In this document: piece by piece, positions 44,683 through 53,120 of the stretch | How the letters are laid out: the number at the start of each line of letters is the position of its first letter | Position numbering within the stretch: the stretch's first letter is position 1 | DNA from: Eubacteriales bacterium | GTDB taxonomy: Bacteria > Bacillota > Clostridia > Lachnospirales > Lachnospiraceae | DNA: 64,000 nucleotides | NCBI GenBank assembly: GCA_030536555.1 | Contig: JAUNPU010000015.1 | Coordinates: 1 to 64,000 of the forward strand | Direction: 5' to 3' | The notes under the pieces: generated by a model | Told to the model about the DNA's origin: nothing | Databases searched by the model: none | What the model saw: only the letters and a program-made list of their open reading frames with translations | Translations under genes and position numbers: made by a program

Positions 44683-44733
44683 AGGTCATATATGCCTGTT
44701 TTTTGGTTCTGCGTAAACCGGCAGACCTTTTTT
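44683..44733 (+). terminator. hairpin and T-run in leader (possible attenuator)
   Basis: AGGTC/GACCT, TGCC/GGCA and GGTT/AACC stack into one stem followed by TTTTTT, immediately after the promoter and before the RBS. It would end most transcripts unless read-through is allowed, so it may be an attenuator. Confidence 0.5.
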
Positions 44734-44766
44734 ATTTGAGAAGGAGGCAGGGAATTACCCGCAATT

Positions 44767-47700
44767 ATGATATTACATAACACACTGGGAATCGACATCG
44801 GTTCCACTACCGTAAAGATTGCTGTCTTAGACAGCGAGAACCATATTTTATTTGCCGATTACGAGCGTCACTATGCCAATATTCAGGAGACGCTCGCTCT
44901 TTTATTGTCAAAAGCACAGGCGAAGTTAGGGGAAATGACCGTGCATCCAAGCATCACCGGGTCCGGCGGTCTCACACTCTCCCGCCACCTGCAGGTACCA
45001 TTTACCCAGGAGGTGGTGGCAGTTGCCACAGCCCTTCAGGACTATGCCCCGCAGACGGACGTTGCCATCGAGCTGGGCGGTGAGGATGCGAAGATCATCT
45101 ACTTTACCGGCGGTATCGACCAGCGGATGAACGGCATCTGCGCCGGAGGCACCGGCTCCTTTATCGATCAGATGGCTTCCCTTCTGCAGACAGACGCTTC
45201 CGGGCTCAATGAATATGCGAAGAACTATCAGATGATCTACCCCATCGCCGCCCGCTGCGGCGTATTTGCAAAGACGGATATCCAGCCGCTGATCAATGAG
45301 GGTGCCACCAGAGAGGATCTGGCGGCTTCCATCTTCCAGGCAGTGGTCAACCAGACCATCAGCGGACTGGCATGCGGAAAGCCGATTCGCGGAACGGTGG
45401 CATTTCTGGGAGGTCCCCTGCACTTTCTGCCGGAGCTTCGCCGTGCCTTTGTCCGCACCCTGAATCTGGATCAGGAGCACATCGTGGCACCGGACCACTC
45501 CCACCTGTTTGCAGCTGTGGGGGCTGCCATGAATGCCAGAGAAGAGACTTCTGTGTCCTTACAGGATATGATTGCCAGACTTTCTGCCGGTATTCAGATG
45601 GATACGGAGATCAAGCGGATGGAGCCGCTGTTTCGCTCTCAGGAGGATTATGACGCCTTCTGTGCCCGCCACAACAGCCACCGGGTGAGGAAGGCGGACC
45701 TTGCCACCTACTCCGGCAGTTGCTACCTGGGCATCGACGCCGGCTCCACCACCACCAAGGTGGCACTGGTAGGCGAGGACGGAAGCCTGCTCTATGACTT
45801 TTACTCCAACAACAACGGAAGCCCGCTGGCAACCGCCATCCGCGCCATGGGTGAGATTAAGGCGCAGCTTCCGGACACGGCGCACATTGCCTGGTCCTGC
45901 TCCACCGGCTACGGCGAAGCCCTCTTAAAGGCTGCCCTGATGCTGGATGAGGGGGAGGTGGAGACCATCTCCCACTACTACGCGGCTGCATTTTTCGAGC
46001 CGGACGTGGACTGCATCCTGGACATCGGCGGTCAGGACATGAAGTGCATCAAGATCAAGGACAACACCGTGGACAGCGTACAGCTCAATGAAGCCTGCTC
46101 CTCCGGCTGCGGCTCCTTCATCGAGACCTTCGCAAAGTCCTTAAACTACAGCGTGGAGGACTTTGCCGCCGAGGCGCTGTTTGCAAAGAATCCCACGGAC
46201 CTTGGCACCCGCTGCACCGTATTTATGAACTCCAATGTGAAGCAGGCGCAGAAGGAGGGGGCAACGGTGGCGGATATTTCCGCCGGGCTTGCCTACTCGG
46301 TCATCAAAAATGCCCTGTTTAAGGTCATCAAGATCACCAGTGCCTCCGACCTTGGCACCCACGTGGTGGTCCAGGGTGGCACCTTCTACAATGACGCCGT
46401 GCTGCGAAGCTTTGAGAACATATCCGGCTGCGAGGCGGTCCGCCCGGACATTGCCGGAATCATGGGTGCCTTCGGTGCGGCACTGATCGCCAGAGAGCGC
46501 TGCAACCATGCCAAAGGCACCGGCATGCTGCCCATCGATAGGATTCTTTCCTTGAAGTATGACACCTCCATGGCACGCTGCAAAGGCTGTACCAACCACT
46601 GCGTGCTGACGATCAACCGCTTCGAGGGCGGACGCCAGTTCATCAGCGGCAACCGCTGCGAGCGTGGTCTGGGCAAGGAGAAGGCGAAGAAGGAGGTTCC
46701 GAACCTGTTCGACTACAAGTACCGCCGGATGTTCGACTACGAGCCCCTGACCCCGGATCTGGCTGTCCGCGGCACCATCGGTATCCCCCGGGTGCTGAAC
46801 ATGTACGAGAACTACCCCTTCTGGGCGGTATTTTTCCGGGAGCTGGGCTTCCGCGTGATGCTGTCGCCCCAGTCCACCAAGAGCCTTTACGAGCTGGGCA
46901 TCGAGTCCATTCCCAGTGAGTCCGAGTGCTATCCTGCCAAGCTGGTTCACGGGCACATTGCCTGGCTGATCAAGCAGGGTGTCCGGAGCATTTTCTATCC
47001 CTGCATTCCTTACGAGCGCAACGAGACTCCGGACGCAGGCAACCACTACAACTGCCCCATGGTCACCTCCTACGCGGAAAATATCAAGAACAACGTGGAG
47101 GAGCTGGCTGAGTTCGACGTCCGCTTCTTAAATCCGTTCCTGGCATTTACCAGCGAGGAGATTCTGACGAAGCAGCTGATCGTGGAGTTTGGCAAGGAGT
47201 ATGACATTTCCTCTGTGGAGATTCAGAAAGCCGCTCACGCAGGCTGGCAGGAGCTGTTAAACTCCCGGGCAGATATGGAGAAGAAGGGCGAGGAGACCAT
47301 CCGGTGGCTGAAGGACCACGGCCGCCACGGCATTGTGCTGGCGGGACGTCCCTACCATGTGGACCCGGAGATCAACCACGGCATTCCGGAGCTGATCACC
47401 TCCTACGGGCTGGCGGTGCTGACCGAGGACTCCATCTCCCACTTAGGGCAGGTGGAGCGGCCGCTGGTGGTCACCGACCAGTGGATGTATCACTCCCGGC
47501 TCTACCGGGCGGCTTCCTATGTGAAGACCAGCGACTGCCTGGACCTGATTCAGCTGAATTCCTTCGGCTGCGGTCTGGATGCGGTCACCACCGATCAGGT
47601 ACACGATATCCTGACCGGCTCCGGCAAGATCTATACGGTATTGAAGATTGATGAAGTCAACAACTTAGGGGCTGCCCGCATCCGCGTCCGCTCTCTGATT

Positions 47701-49008
47701 GCCGCACTTCGGGTTCGGGAGCAGAAGCATTATGAGCGGAAGGTGGTGTCCAGCGCCTACAACCGGGTGGTCTTCACCAAAGAAATGAAGAAGGACTACA
47801 CCCTGCTGTGCCCCCAGCTGTCCCCGATTCACTTCCGCCTTTTGGAACCGGCGATCCGCTCCTTCGGCTACCGGATCGAGGTACTGCAAAATGACGACCG
47901 GAATGCGGTAGACGTGGGTCTTCAGTACGTGAACAATGACGCCTGCTATCCGTCCCTGATCGTCATCGGTCAGATGATGGACGCACTGCTGTCCGGCCGC
48001 TACGACTTAAATAAAACTGCCATTTTCATGACCCAGACCGGCGGCGGCTGCCGCGCCTCCAACTACATCGGCTTTATCCGCCGTGCCTTAGAGAAGGCAG
48101 GCATGCCGCAGGTTCCGGTCATCTCCGTCAATGCCAACGGCATGGAGACCAACCCGGGCTTTACCATCACCCCGGCACTGCTGACCAAGGCCATGCAGGC
48201 GGTGGTCTACGGCGATATTTTCATGCGGGTGGTGTACGCGACCCGTCCCTATGAGAAGGAGCCCGGCTCTGCCAACGCCCTTCACAGAAAGTGGGAGAAG
48301 CGCTGCCAGAAGAGCCTGTCCAGACGGGCTCCCAACATGATCGAGTTCGGCAGAAATATCCGCGGCATTATCCGCGACTTCGATGCCCTGCCCCGGCTGG
48401 ATGTGAAGAAGCCCAGGGTCGGCATCGTAGGCGAGATTCTGGTCAAGTTCTCCCCTCTTGCCAACAACCACATTGTGGACCTGCTGGAATCCGAGGGGGC
48501 AGAAGCCGTCATGCCGGATCTGATGGATTTCCTGCTGTACTGCTTCTACAACAACAACTTTAAGGCGGACCACTTAGGAGGAAAGCGCTCCACCGCCAGA
48601 CTGTGCAACCTGGGGATCTCGCTGCTTGAGTATTTCCGCAAGGTTGCCCGCAGAGAGCTGGCTGCCAGCACCCACTTCACCCCGCCGTCCCGCATCTGGG
48701 AGCTGGCGGACATGGCGAAGGAATATGTGTCCCTGGGCAACCAGACCGGAGAAGGGTGGTTTTTGACCGGCGAGATGCTGGAGCTGATCCACAGCGACGT
48801 GAAGAACATCGTCTGCACCCAGCCCTTCGGCTGCCTGCCCAACCACATTGTAGGCAAGGGTGTGATCAAGGAGCTGCGCAGAAAGCACCCGGATTCCAAT
48901 ATCATTGCCGTGGACTACGACCCGGGTGCCAGCGAGGTGAACCAGCTGAACCGGATCAAGCTGATGCTGGCGACGGCGCAGAAGAATCTGAAAATGAAAG
49001 AAGCATAA
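44767..49008 (+). CDS. 2-hydroxyacyl-CoA dehydratase activase fusion protein
   Basis: This 1413-residue cytoplasmic protein fuses two ATPase domains of the BadF/HgdC activase type (about 1-265, starting [15 protein letters not shown], and about 318-590, starting [15 protein letters not shown]) to a DUF2229/dehydratase-like C-terminal region rich in Cys. Motifs [12 protein letters not shown] and [12 protein letters not shown] hold cysteines of the kind that ligate the bridging 4Fe-4S cluster in HgdC; CKGCTNHC is a further cluster-like site. Activases use ATP to drive electrons into radical dehydratases, but the physiological partner of these large fusions is unknown. The AAGGAGG nearest the start is 19 bp away, an unusually long distance. 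Confidence 0.9.
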   Translation: MILHNTLGIDIGSTTVKIAVLDSENHILFADYERHYANIQETLALLLSKAQAKLGEMTVHPSITGSGGLTLSRHLQVPFTQEVVAVATALQDYAPQTDVAIELGGEDAKIIYFTGGIDQRMNGICAGGTGSFIDQMASLLQTDASGLNEYAKNYQMIYPIAARCGVFAKTDIQPLINEGATREDLAASIFQAVVNQTISGLACGKPIRGTVAFLGGPLHFLPELRRAFVRTLNLDQEHIVAPDHSHLFAAVGAAMNAREETSVSLQDMIARLSAGIQMDTEIKRMEPLFRSQEDYDAFCARHNSHRVRKADLATYSGSCYLGIDAGSTTTKVALVGEDGSLLYDFYSNNNGSPLATAIRAMGEIKAQLPDTAHIAWSCSTGYGEALLKAALMLDEGEVETISHYYAAAFFEPDVDCILDIGGQDMKCIKIKDNTVDSVQLNEACSSGCGSFIETFAKSLNYSVEDFAAEALFAKNPTDLGTRCTVFMNSNVKQAQKEGATVADISAGLAYSVIKNALFKVIKITSASDLGTHVVVQGGTFYNDAVLRSFENISGCEAVRPDIAGIMGAFGAALIARERCNHAKGTGMLPIDRILSLKYDTSMARCKGCTNHCVLTINRFEGGRQFISGNRCERGLGKEKAKKEVPNLFDYKYRRMFDYEPLTPDLAVRGTIGIPRVLNMYENYPFWAVFFRELGFRVMLSPQSTKSLYELGIESIPSESECYPAKLVHGHIAWLIKQGVRSIFYPCIPYERNETPDAGNHYNCPMVTSYAENIKNNVEELAEFDVRFLNPFLAFTSEEILTKQLIVEFGKEYDISSVEIQKAAHAGWQELLNSRADMEKKGEETIRWLKDHGRHGIVLAGRPYHVDPEINHGIPELITSYGLAVLTEDSISHLGQVERPLVVTDQWMYHSRLYRAASYVKTSDCLDLIQLNSFGCGLDAVTTDQVHDILTGSGKIYTVLKIDEVNNLGAARIRVRSLIAALRVREQKHYERKVVSSAYNRVVFTKEMKKDYTLLCPQLSPIHFRLLEPAIRSFGYRIEVLQNDDRNAVDVGLQYVNNDACYPSLIVIGQMMDALLSGRYDLNKTAIFMTQTGGGCRASNYIGFIRRALEKAGMPQVPVISVNANGMETNPGFTITPALLTKAMQAVVYGDIFMRVVYATRPYEKEPGSANALHRKWEKRCQKSLSRRAPNMIEFGRNIRGIIRDFDALPRLDVKKPRVGIVGEILVKFSPLANNHIVDLLESEGAEAVMPDLMDFLLYCFYNNNFKADHLGGKRSTARLCNLGISLLEYFRKVARRELAASTHFTPPSRIWELADMAKEYVSLGNQTGEGWFLTGEMLELIHSDVKNIVCTQPFGCLPNHIVGKGVIKELRRKHPDSNIIAVDYDPGASEVNQLNRIKLMLATAQKNLKMKEA

Positions 49009-49028
49009 ACGCGCCGCGGGGTGCAAAA

Positions 49029-49069
49029 AAAGACCGTCAGATGACAGACACTCTGCCCTGACGGTCTTT
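49029..49069. terminator. bidirectional terminator
   Basis: AAAGACCGTCAG (49029-49040) pairs with CTGACGGTCTTT (49058-49069), with A- and T-rich flanks. It separates two convergent genes. Confidence 0.82.
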
Positions 49070-49120
49070 CTGTTCTTCCGGTTTCTTTACTTCCAGTCAG
49101 CCTGACTGCTTCACTGCATA

Positions 49121-50146
49121 TCAGCAGTAGAACTCCATCGGATAAGTCAGATGCTCAATCTCATCCAGTTCATCCATGGTCACAACGCCAGCCGGTGCGC
49201 GAAGCACGGTCGGGATGCGGTTTACAATGGTAGCGCAGGTATGCTCTACGGTTGCCGGCTTCACAACGTGGAACTCGGTATCCGGCTCGCCGGTGATCTT
49301 CCAGTCACACATATCTCCGTCATCCGGTCCGTATACCTTACCGATACACTGGGTCTCAATCACCGGTCCCTGGAAGGTCTCGGTGGTCACAACCGCAGCC
49401 ATGCCGATGCAGCGACCTTTCTCGATGTCCTTGCCCATGGTGGAGGAATAGATGGTCTCGTCGTGGAAATACGGCACGCACTTCTGGGTCTGGCTCTTGA
49501 TGGTCCAGCCCATCTTCGCTGCCAGTGCCTCGTTGGAGTTCCATACATAGCACGGTTCCAGGGTCTCCGGATGTGCAATCTGCTTCTCGAATTCTTCCGG
49601 AGTCAGATCTACGCCGTGTGCTTTGGCAAGTGCCAGTCCATACTCTTCTACGTTGTAGCTGACAGCGCCTTCGATCTTCTTGATGGTGTGGCAGCTTCCT
49701 GCTACCATGCCGACCATATTTACCCAGAAGGTATCTTCCATGCCGCTGCCTACGAAGGTACAGTTATTCTCTTTTGCAATCACATCCAGCATATTGGTGC
49801 GAACCGGATCTGTGGTCCAGCTGTAGGTTGCCTCCTCACAGGTGGAGATCACGCTGATGCCGCGGCTTAAGCACTTTACATAGTGATCGAAGCAGTCACT
49901 TACCAGACTGAACAGGGTCACTACTGCAATATCCGCATCCGTATTGTCCAGCACTTCGTCTGCCTTGTCACTGATCAGCACACCGGTCTTCACGCCAAGT
50001 TCTGCATAATCACCGATATCCATTCCCACCACTGCCGGGTTCACGTCGATCGCCCCAACGATCTGTGCGCCATGCTCATACAGGTAACGCATCGTGTACT
50101 TACTCATCTTGCCGCACCCATACTGAATCACTTTAATCTTGCTCAT
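49121..50146 (-). CDS. NAD(P)-dependent amino acid dehydrogenase, DapB/2,4-diaminopentanoate dehydrogenase-like
   Basis: This 341-residue oxidoreductase starts with a Rossmann fold ([20 protein letters not shown]) related to the N-terminal domain of dihydrodipicolinate reductase. Its length and the motif TCEEATYSW match the clostridial 2,4-diaminopentanoate dehydrogenase (Ord) group of ornithine fermentation. No other ornithine-fermentation genes are nearby, so the true substrate is open. ATG 50146 follows GGAGGG and is preferred over one six codons earlier. Its promoter has a MerR-type 19-bp spacer and the MerR gene is directly upstream. Confidence 0.72.
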   Translation of the reverse strand: MSKIKVIQYGCGKMSKYTMRYLYEHGAQIVGAIDVNPAVVGMDIGDYAELGVKTGVLISDKADEVLDNTDADIAVVTLFSLVSDCFDHYVKCLSRGISVISTCEEATYSWTTDPVRTNMLDVIAKENNCTFVGSGMEDTFWVNMVGMVAGSCHTIKKIEGAVSYNVEEYGLALAKAHGVDLTPEEFEKQIAHPETLEPCYVWNSNEALAAKMGWTIKSQTQKCVPYFHDETIYSSTMGKDIEKGRCIGMAAVVTTETFQGPVIETQCIGKVYGPDDGDMCDWKITGEPDTEFHVVKPATVEHTCATIVNRIPTVLRAPAGVVTMDELDEIEHLTYPMEFYC

Positions 50147-50184
50147 TTTAAAAACCCTCCTCACTGACTTTTCTTGATGAGTTC

Positions 50185-50215
50185 ATTATACAGTCTCACC
50201 GCAGAAGAGAGTCAA
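50185..50215 (-). promoter_or_regulatory. MerR-activated promoter (19-bp spacer)
   Basis: TTGACT (50215-50210) and TATAAT (50190-50185) on the minus strand are 19 bp apart. The spacer overlaps an imperfect dyad GACTCTC...GTGAGAC. Overlong 19-bp spacers with a central dyad are the hallmark of promoters untwisted by MerR-family activators. Confidence 0.75.
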
Positions 50216-50275
50216 GGGGAAGTTGATATATTTTTAACGCTGCATTTTGGGCGCTGGATTCCTGATATTACATTC

Positions 50276-51115
50276 CTAGCGGAACTTCAGCGGCACCTGA
50301 AGCCGCAGGAACATGGACCGTTTCTCACTGTCAAATACATTGAACTCCGTCAGCACCTCACAGATATAGTCCCCGCAGACCTCATAGGCATGCTGCACAC
50401 AGTATTCCAGCAGCCGCCTTGCATACTCCTGCTCCTCCTCGAAGCTGTCTAAATAGATGCAGGCATACATGCCGCTGTCGATCCGCCGCACCGATTCCGT
50501 CATGGGGAAGTCATCATCCACAAACACAAATATCTCATTGGACACAAACCTCTGCTCCAGAAAGTCCTCCCTGGGCAGGACCGTTCCGGCGTTGCAGTAG
50601 TAGATCTGCGGCACATTGTGGTCGATAATATCCGTTTTCAGGTTCCCAAGGATTCGCTCATACATGGATATGTCGTAATCGTAAAAATTCACGTCCGTAT
50701 GCATGTAATAAATCTGCCGGTGAGGGATGTACTCCACCGTGATCATCCCGCAGGTGGGCGCTTTCCGGAACCGCTCCACACTCTCGATGGTACGGGTGAT
50801 TGCCTTCAGCCGCATGGAAAGCTGCGCCAGCTCCTCCTTCACCTGCCGCTTCTTGCAAATCAGCGTCGATTCAATCTGCTGGACATCCCCCGAGTCCAGA
50901 ATACTCTTAATCTCACTCAGACTCATGCCCAGCTCCTTCATATACTGGATCATGTCCAGCCTGGCCTTCTGATTGATGCTGTAATACCGGTAACCGGTCT
51001 CCGGGTCCGTGTAGCAGGGCTTTAAGATTCCAACCTTGTCGTACAGCCGGAGGGTCGGAATCGAAACCTTGTTAAACTGCGCCATCTCACCGATTTTCAT
51101 TCGCTCTGTATCCAA
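50276..51115 (-). CDS. MerR-family transcriptional activator (BmrR/BltR-like)
   Basis: The 279-residue protein has an N-terminal MerR winged helix (MKIGEMAQFNKVSIPTLRLY), a coiled-coil linker (about 75-115) and a C-terminal effector domain of the GyrI/BmrR kind (VEYIPHRQIYYMHTDVN). The best start is TTG 51115, five bases after GGAGGTG; ATG 51100 is too far from any RBS. It lies upstream of the dehydrogenase gene and probably activates its 19-bp-spaced promoter. A hydrophobic cation or metabolite is the likely ligand class. Confidence 0.88.
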   Translation of the reverse strand: MDTERMKIGEMAQFNKVSIPTLRLYDKVGILKPCYTDPETGYRYYSINQKARLDMIQYMKELGMSLSEIKSILDSGDVQQIESTLICKKRQVKEELAQLSMRLKAITRTIESVERFRKAPTCGMITVEYIPHRQIYYMHTDVNFYDYDISMYERILGNLKTDIIDHNVPQIYYCNAGTVLPREDFLEQRFVSNEIFVFVDDDFPMTESVRRIDSGMYACIYLDSFEEEQEYARRLLEYCVQHAYEVCGDYICEVLTEFNVFDSEKRSMFLRLQVPLKFR

Positions 51116-51206
51116 ATCCGCACCTCCAAACTCTATCATGGGGATAGACTTTTCTCGTTCATGGTCCTTTTATTCGGACATTCAGAAAATGTTCTCGCAT
51201 TTTTTA

Positions 51207-51234
51207 TTGCACTTATCAAGAATAGGTGTATAAT
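51207..51234 (+). promoter_or_regulatory. promoter of small hydrophobic peptide gene
   Basis: TTGCAC (51207-51212) and TATAAT (51229-51234) have a 16-bp spacer, giving a leader of about 70 nt before the peptide start. Confidence 0.65.
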
Positions 51235-51312
51235 ATAATTATAATATATTTACCCAGGGAACCGTTGGGGTGTTATGTCAGCCGCCGGACGCAAGAAAGG
51301 AGGCTGGTGCTT

Positions 51313-51399
51313 ATGGTTACATATGAAGATTTATTTTCTTTTGTAAGCATGCTTTGCGCTGTAATAACTCTCGTTATTTATATTTCACGCAAAAAGTAG
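51313..51399 (+). CDS. 28-residue hydrophobic peptide, holin-like type I toxin
   Basis: The peptide begins MVTYEDLFSFVSMLCAVI, continues as a single membrane helix and ends with a basic SRKK tail. This layout (M-x-T-Y-E-x-L, one helix, Lys tail) fits the small holin-like toxins of Gram-positive bacteria. AAAGGAGG lies 9 bp before ATG 51313. The stop codon is inside the arm of a bidirectional terminator, and an oppositely transcribed RNA converges on it. The likely action is membrane depolarisation when unrepressed. It is too short for most gene finders. Confidence 0.7.
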   Translation: MVTYEDLFSFVSMLCAVITLVIYISRKK

Positions 51400-51434
51400 C
51401 GCCCCTGCTCTCGTAAAGTAAGGCGCTACTTTTT
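51391..51434. terminator. shared bidirectional terminator of toxin and antisense RNA
   Basis: AAAAAGTAGCGCC (51391-51403) pairs perfectly with 51422-51434. The A-run and T-run make it work in both directions, so the two convergent transcripts overlap across this hairpin. Confidence 0.82.
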
Positions 51435-51487
51435 GTAACAATTACTTTCCGGCGGTCAGGTGTACACTGACCAACGGTTCTCTCGTT
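51391..51487 (-). ncRNA. putative antitoxin RNA convergent with hydrophobic peptide gene
   Basis: A near-consensus minus-strand promoter and the shared terminator define an RNA of about 95 nt. Its 5' part has a hairpin (GGUCAG/CUGACC, loop UGUACA) and the sequence GAACCGUUGG, which also occurs in the toxin leader. It overlaps the toxin mRNA 3' end by about 44 nt. The layout resembles the par/fst and txpA/RatA modules, in which a convergent RNA represses the toxin. The RNA has no obvious coding capacity. Confidence 0.5.
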
Positions 51488-51493
51488 AAGTAT

Positions 51494-51522
51494 ATTATAT
51501 GTCAGCCGCCAGATATTTTCAA
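51494..51522 (-). promoter_or_regulatory. promoter of putative antitoxin RNA
   Basis: TTGAAA (51522-51517) and TATAAT (51499-51494) on the minus strand have a 17-bp spacer. The spacer carries TATGTCAGCCGCC, also present in direct orientation in the toxin leader at 51274-51286. Confidence 0.7.
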
Positions 51523-51568
51523 CCACATATTACAAAAAAGCTAAATCTCATAAAACCGACATAAGAAA

Positions 51569-51641
51569 TGGAGACAACGGGATTCGAACCCGCGACCTTT
51601 GCGTTGCGAACGCAACGCTCTCCCAGCTGAGCTATGTCCCC
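51569..51641 (-). tRNA. tRNA-Ala (anticodon CGC)
   Basis: The minus strand folds into a 73-nt cloverleaf: acceptor GGGGACA/TGTCTCC with discriminator A, D arm GCTC/GAGC, anticodon arm TTGCG-TTCGCAA-CGCAA, and T arm with TTCGAAT. The G3:U70 pair is the alanine identity element and the anticodon CGC reads GCG codons. CCA is not encoded. Confidence 0.95.
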
Positions 51642-51674
51642 GGAGACAGAAAATGTTTCTTCTGTTCTTCGACA

Positions 51675-51703
51675 ATCATAGCCCTTTTTTTCTCATTTTT
51701 CAA
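51675..51703 (-). promoter_or_regulatory. tRNA-Ala promoter
   Basis: TTGAAA (51703-51698) and TATGAT (51680-51675) on the minus strand have a 17-bp spacer, 34 bp upstream of the tRNA. Confidence 0.75.
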
Positions 51704-51747
51704 GTGTTTTCCAAAAAATATGCGCAATTTTTTCTATCGGATACGCT

Positions 51748-52026
51748 TTGGACAATAAATGGCTATTATCGAAAAAATTATCCAATTTTATTTGAGATAT
51801 AGTGAAATCCAGTTGACATAAAAACCGTTTTGGACAATTATGCTTGAAATCAAACCATTATTACCCAAAATCTCGGGATTTTTGGATAATTTTCATGGAT
51901 TTTAGGTTGGAATTGTCCAAAACATGATTTATGTAAACCAAAGAGCAGGTGTCACAGAGTTAGATTGGACAATTATATCAAAATTTGCCTGTAATTGTCC
52001 GATCTCCCCTCTACGTAAACCAGAGC
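51748..52026. repeat. cluster of GGACAATT repeats in both orientations
   Basis: This stretch lies in an 860-bp gap without intact genes. Seven copies or near-copies of TTGGACAATTA occur at 51748, 51776 (reverse), 51829, 51882, 51911 (reverse), 51965 and 51991 (reverse). GTTTTGGACAATT at 51827-51839 has a perfect 13-bp inverted partner at 51911-51923; GGACAATTA at 51967-51975 pairs with 51992-52000. GTAAACCA(AA)GAGCA also recurs at 51933 and 52014, so a block of about 80 bp seems duplicated. The function is unknown. Confidence 0.6.
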
Positions 52027-52124
52027 AACCCGGTCATGATGTCTTATATCCTTTTTCTGGCTCCAGAATCCCCTGACTTCTCACGCATTGCTCCAATTCA
52101 CGCGCTACTCCAACTCACCCATTA

Positions 52125-52206
52125 TTACTCCAACTCACTTAACCCCGTATACAGCTCATAATACCGACCCTTCATCGCTACCAGCTTGTCATGGTCGCTG
52201 CACTAG
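52125..52206 (-). pseudogene. C-terminal remnant of ABC transporter ATP-binding protein
   Basis: The minus-strand frame encodes about 25 codons ending HDKLVAMKGRYYELYTGLSE plus two residues and a stop. This is the typical last segment of MdlB/LmrA-type ABC exporters (GTHDELMA..G.Y..LY). An in-frame stop interrupts it directly upstream at 52206 and no further homologous sequence is seen, so only the gene tail remains. Confidence 0.7.
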
Positions 52207-52330
52207 AAATTCTAAGTTCCTCCTGAATTTGAGACCACAGAGTTTCAACCTGATGATTCTCTGTTTTACTTCCATCTATCACTCATCTTTTTTAATAAAC
52301 TGGATTATAAGGTATTCTTTCACAGATTAG

Positions 52331-52361
52331 AAAAAGCAGGTAACCAAGTATAGTTACCTGC
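52331..52361 (-). terminator. intrinsic terminator
   Basis: GCAGGTAAC (52336-52344) pairs with GTTACCTGC (52353-52361); on the minus strand it is followed by TTTTT. It could end transcripts from the nuclease-like gene. Confidence 0.72.
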
Positions 52362-52368
52362 CAACATT

Positions 52369-52478
52369 TGAATGGAATAGGTGGGGTGACACTCCCACAT
52401 CTCCTAATCAAGTCCTGAGACTATCCGGCTACGGCCGCCTGTTCCGTCCTCAGATTCCATTCAATATAGTCTATTTTT
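52369..52478 (+). ncRNA. structured RNA element with UNCG tetraloop (unknown class)
   Basis: A closing helix of 10 perfect bp (52369-52378 with 52454-52463) encloses a hairpin GUGGG/CCCAC, a second helix CUGAG/CUCAG (52415-52419 with 52449-52453) and a hairpin CGGC-UACG-GCCG. cUACGg is a UNCG tetraloop only on the plus strand, which sets the orientation. AGACUAU (52418-52424) can alternatively pair with AUAGUCU (52466-52472), which is followed by AUUUUU, a terminator-like switch. I do not recognise the class. It lies next to a nuclease-like gene but on the other strand. Confidence 0.5.
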
Positions 52479-52505
52479 CTGTATCTCAATTATACTTGAT
52501 TCAAT

Positions 52506-52877
52506 CTATTTGTCAAGCTTTTTCAATGTTCCGCGTTCGATATATCGTTCTGCATTATAGCTGCTTAACGAGTGGAGTGATTTCGCAAAATATTGTCCTT
52601 TAGTTGTCACCCGCACAGCTACCCGCACATATTCTCCAGATATATAATACACTTTTACAAAGCCAATGGAGTTATCAGAAGGATTGATTCCAACATAGTC
52701 GGGCTCCGCAATTATTTCTGAAATATCAGAAAAATACTTATCAAATTCATAAGGATGCCTGTTTTTCATATGTTCGACATTACTTTCACCAAGCAAGATA
52801 GGCGTATCACAACTGATATCCTTTAAATTCAAAATATCTATAATAGACTGTTTAAAATATCCAATTACTTTTGTCAT
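52506..52877 (-). CDS. small PBECR-like nuclease domain protein (putative toxin)
   Basis: This 123-residue protein resembles phage-associated Barnase/EndoU/ColicinE5/RelE-like (PBECR-type) domains: ILLGESNVEHMKNRHPYEFD, then an acidic region with EPDYVGINPSDNSIGF, then VRVAVRVTTKGQYFAKSLHS and a C-terminal basic helix. Conserved His and acidic residues in the first motif could be catalytic. ATG 52877 has AAGGA 8 bp upstream. It is AT-rich compared with core genes and follows a 50-codon ORF by 14 bp. A toxin role is inferred from the family; no clear protein antitoxin is seen. Confidence 0.55.
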   Translation of the reverse strand: MTKVIGYFKQSIIDILNLKDISCDTPILLGESNVEHMKNRHPYEFDKYFSDISEIIAEPDYVGINPSDNSIGFVKVYYISGEYVRVAVRVTTKGQYFAKSLHSLSSYNAERYIERGTLKKLDK

Positions 52878-52891
52878 ATGCAGAATCCTTT

Positions 52892-53044
52892 TCAAACTAA
52901 ATAAACATGGTATACTTCATAGAATCCGGTTTCACCCGATATTATTTCAAGAACATGCAGAACGGCAAAACAGCCAATTTGATCAAATAGAACATCAGAA
53001 TTGATTTTATCTGAAATATATTCTGCATAGACAAATAATAACAT
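52892..53044 (-). CDS. small hypothetical ORF upstream of nuclease-like gene
   Basis: A 50-codon frame runs from ATG 53044 to TGA 52892, encoding a mixed hydrophobic/acidic peptide that begins MLLFVYAEYISDKINSD and contains LEIISGETGFYEVYHV. It ends 14 bp before the nuclease-like start, so the two could be co-translated, as in small antitoxin-toxin pairs. The RBS is poor. It may instead be the leftover of a larger gene. Confidence 0.35.
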   Translation of the reverse strand: MLLFVYAEYISDKINSDVLFDQIGCFAVLHVLEIISGETGFYEVYHVYLV

Positions 53045-53080
53045 ATCGTAAATCACTTTGCAAGAAAACTAAAAACAAAA

Positions 53081-53112
53081 AACCAGAACGAACTTTCACA
53101 TTCGCTCTGGTT
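53081..53112 (-). terminator. intrinsic terminator after surface-protein operon
   Basis: AACCAGAGCGAA pairs with TTCGTTCTGGTT on the minus strand, followed by TTTT-rich sequence, 9 bp after the large surface-protein gene. Confidence 0.8.
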
Positions 53113-53120
53113 TCTATTAT

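Noticed and set aside
49029..49069. Third copy of the dispersed hairpin-terminator repeat
   Set aside because: It is a strong terminator but lacks the conserved CTTATGTG, CACAACG and CGCACTGC blocks of the other two.
52369..52478. Hammerhead-type ribozyme reading of the structured RNA
   Set aside because: A CUGAGGA string occurs on the minus strand, but the GAAA and GUC core elements are not correctly placed and the tetraloop favours the plus strand.
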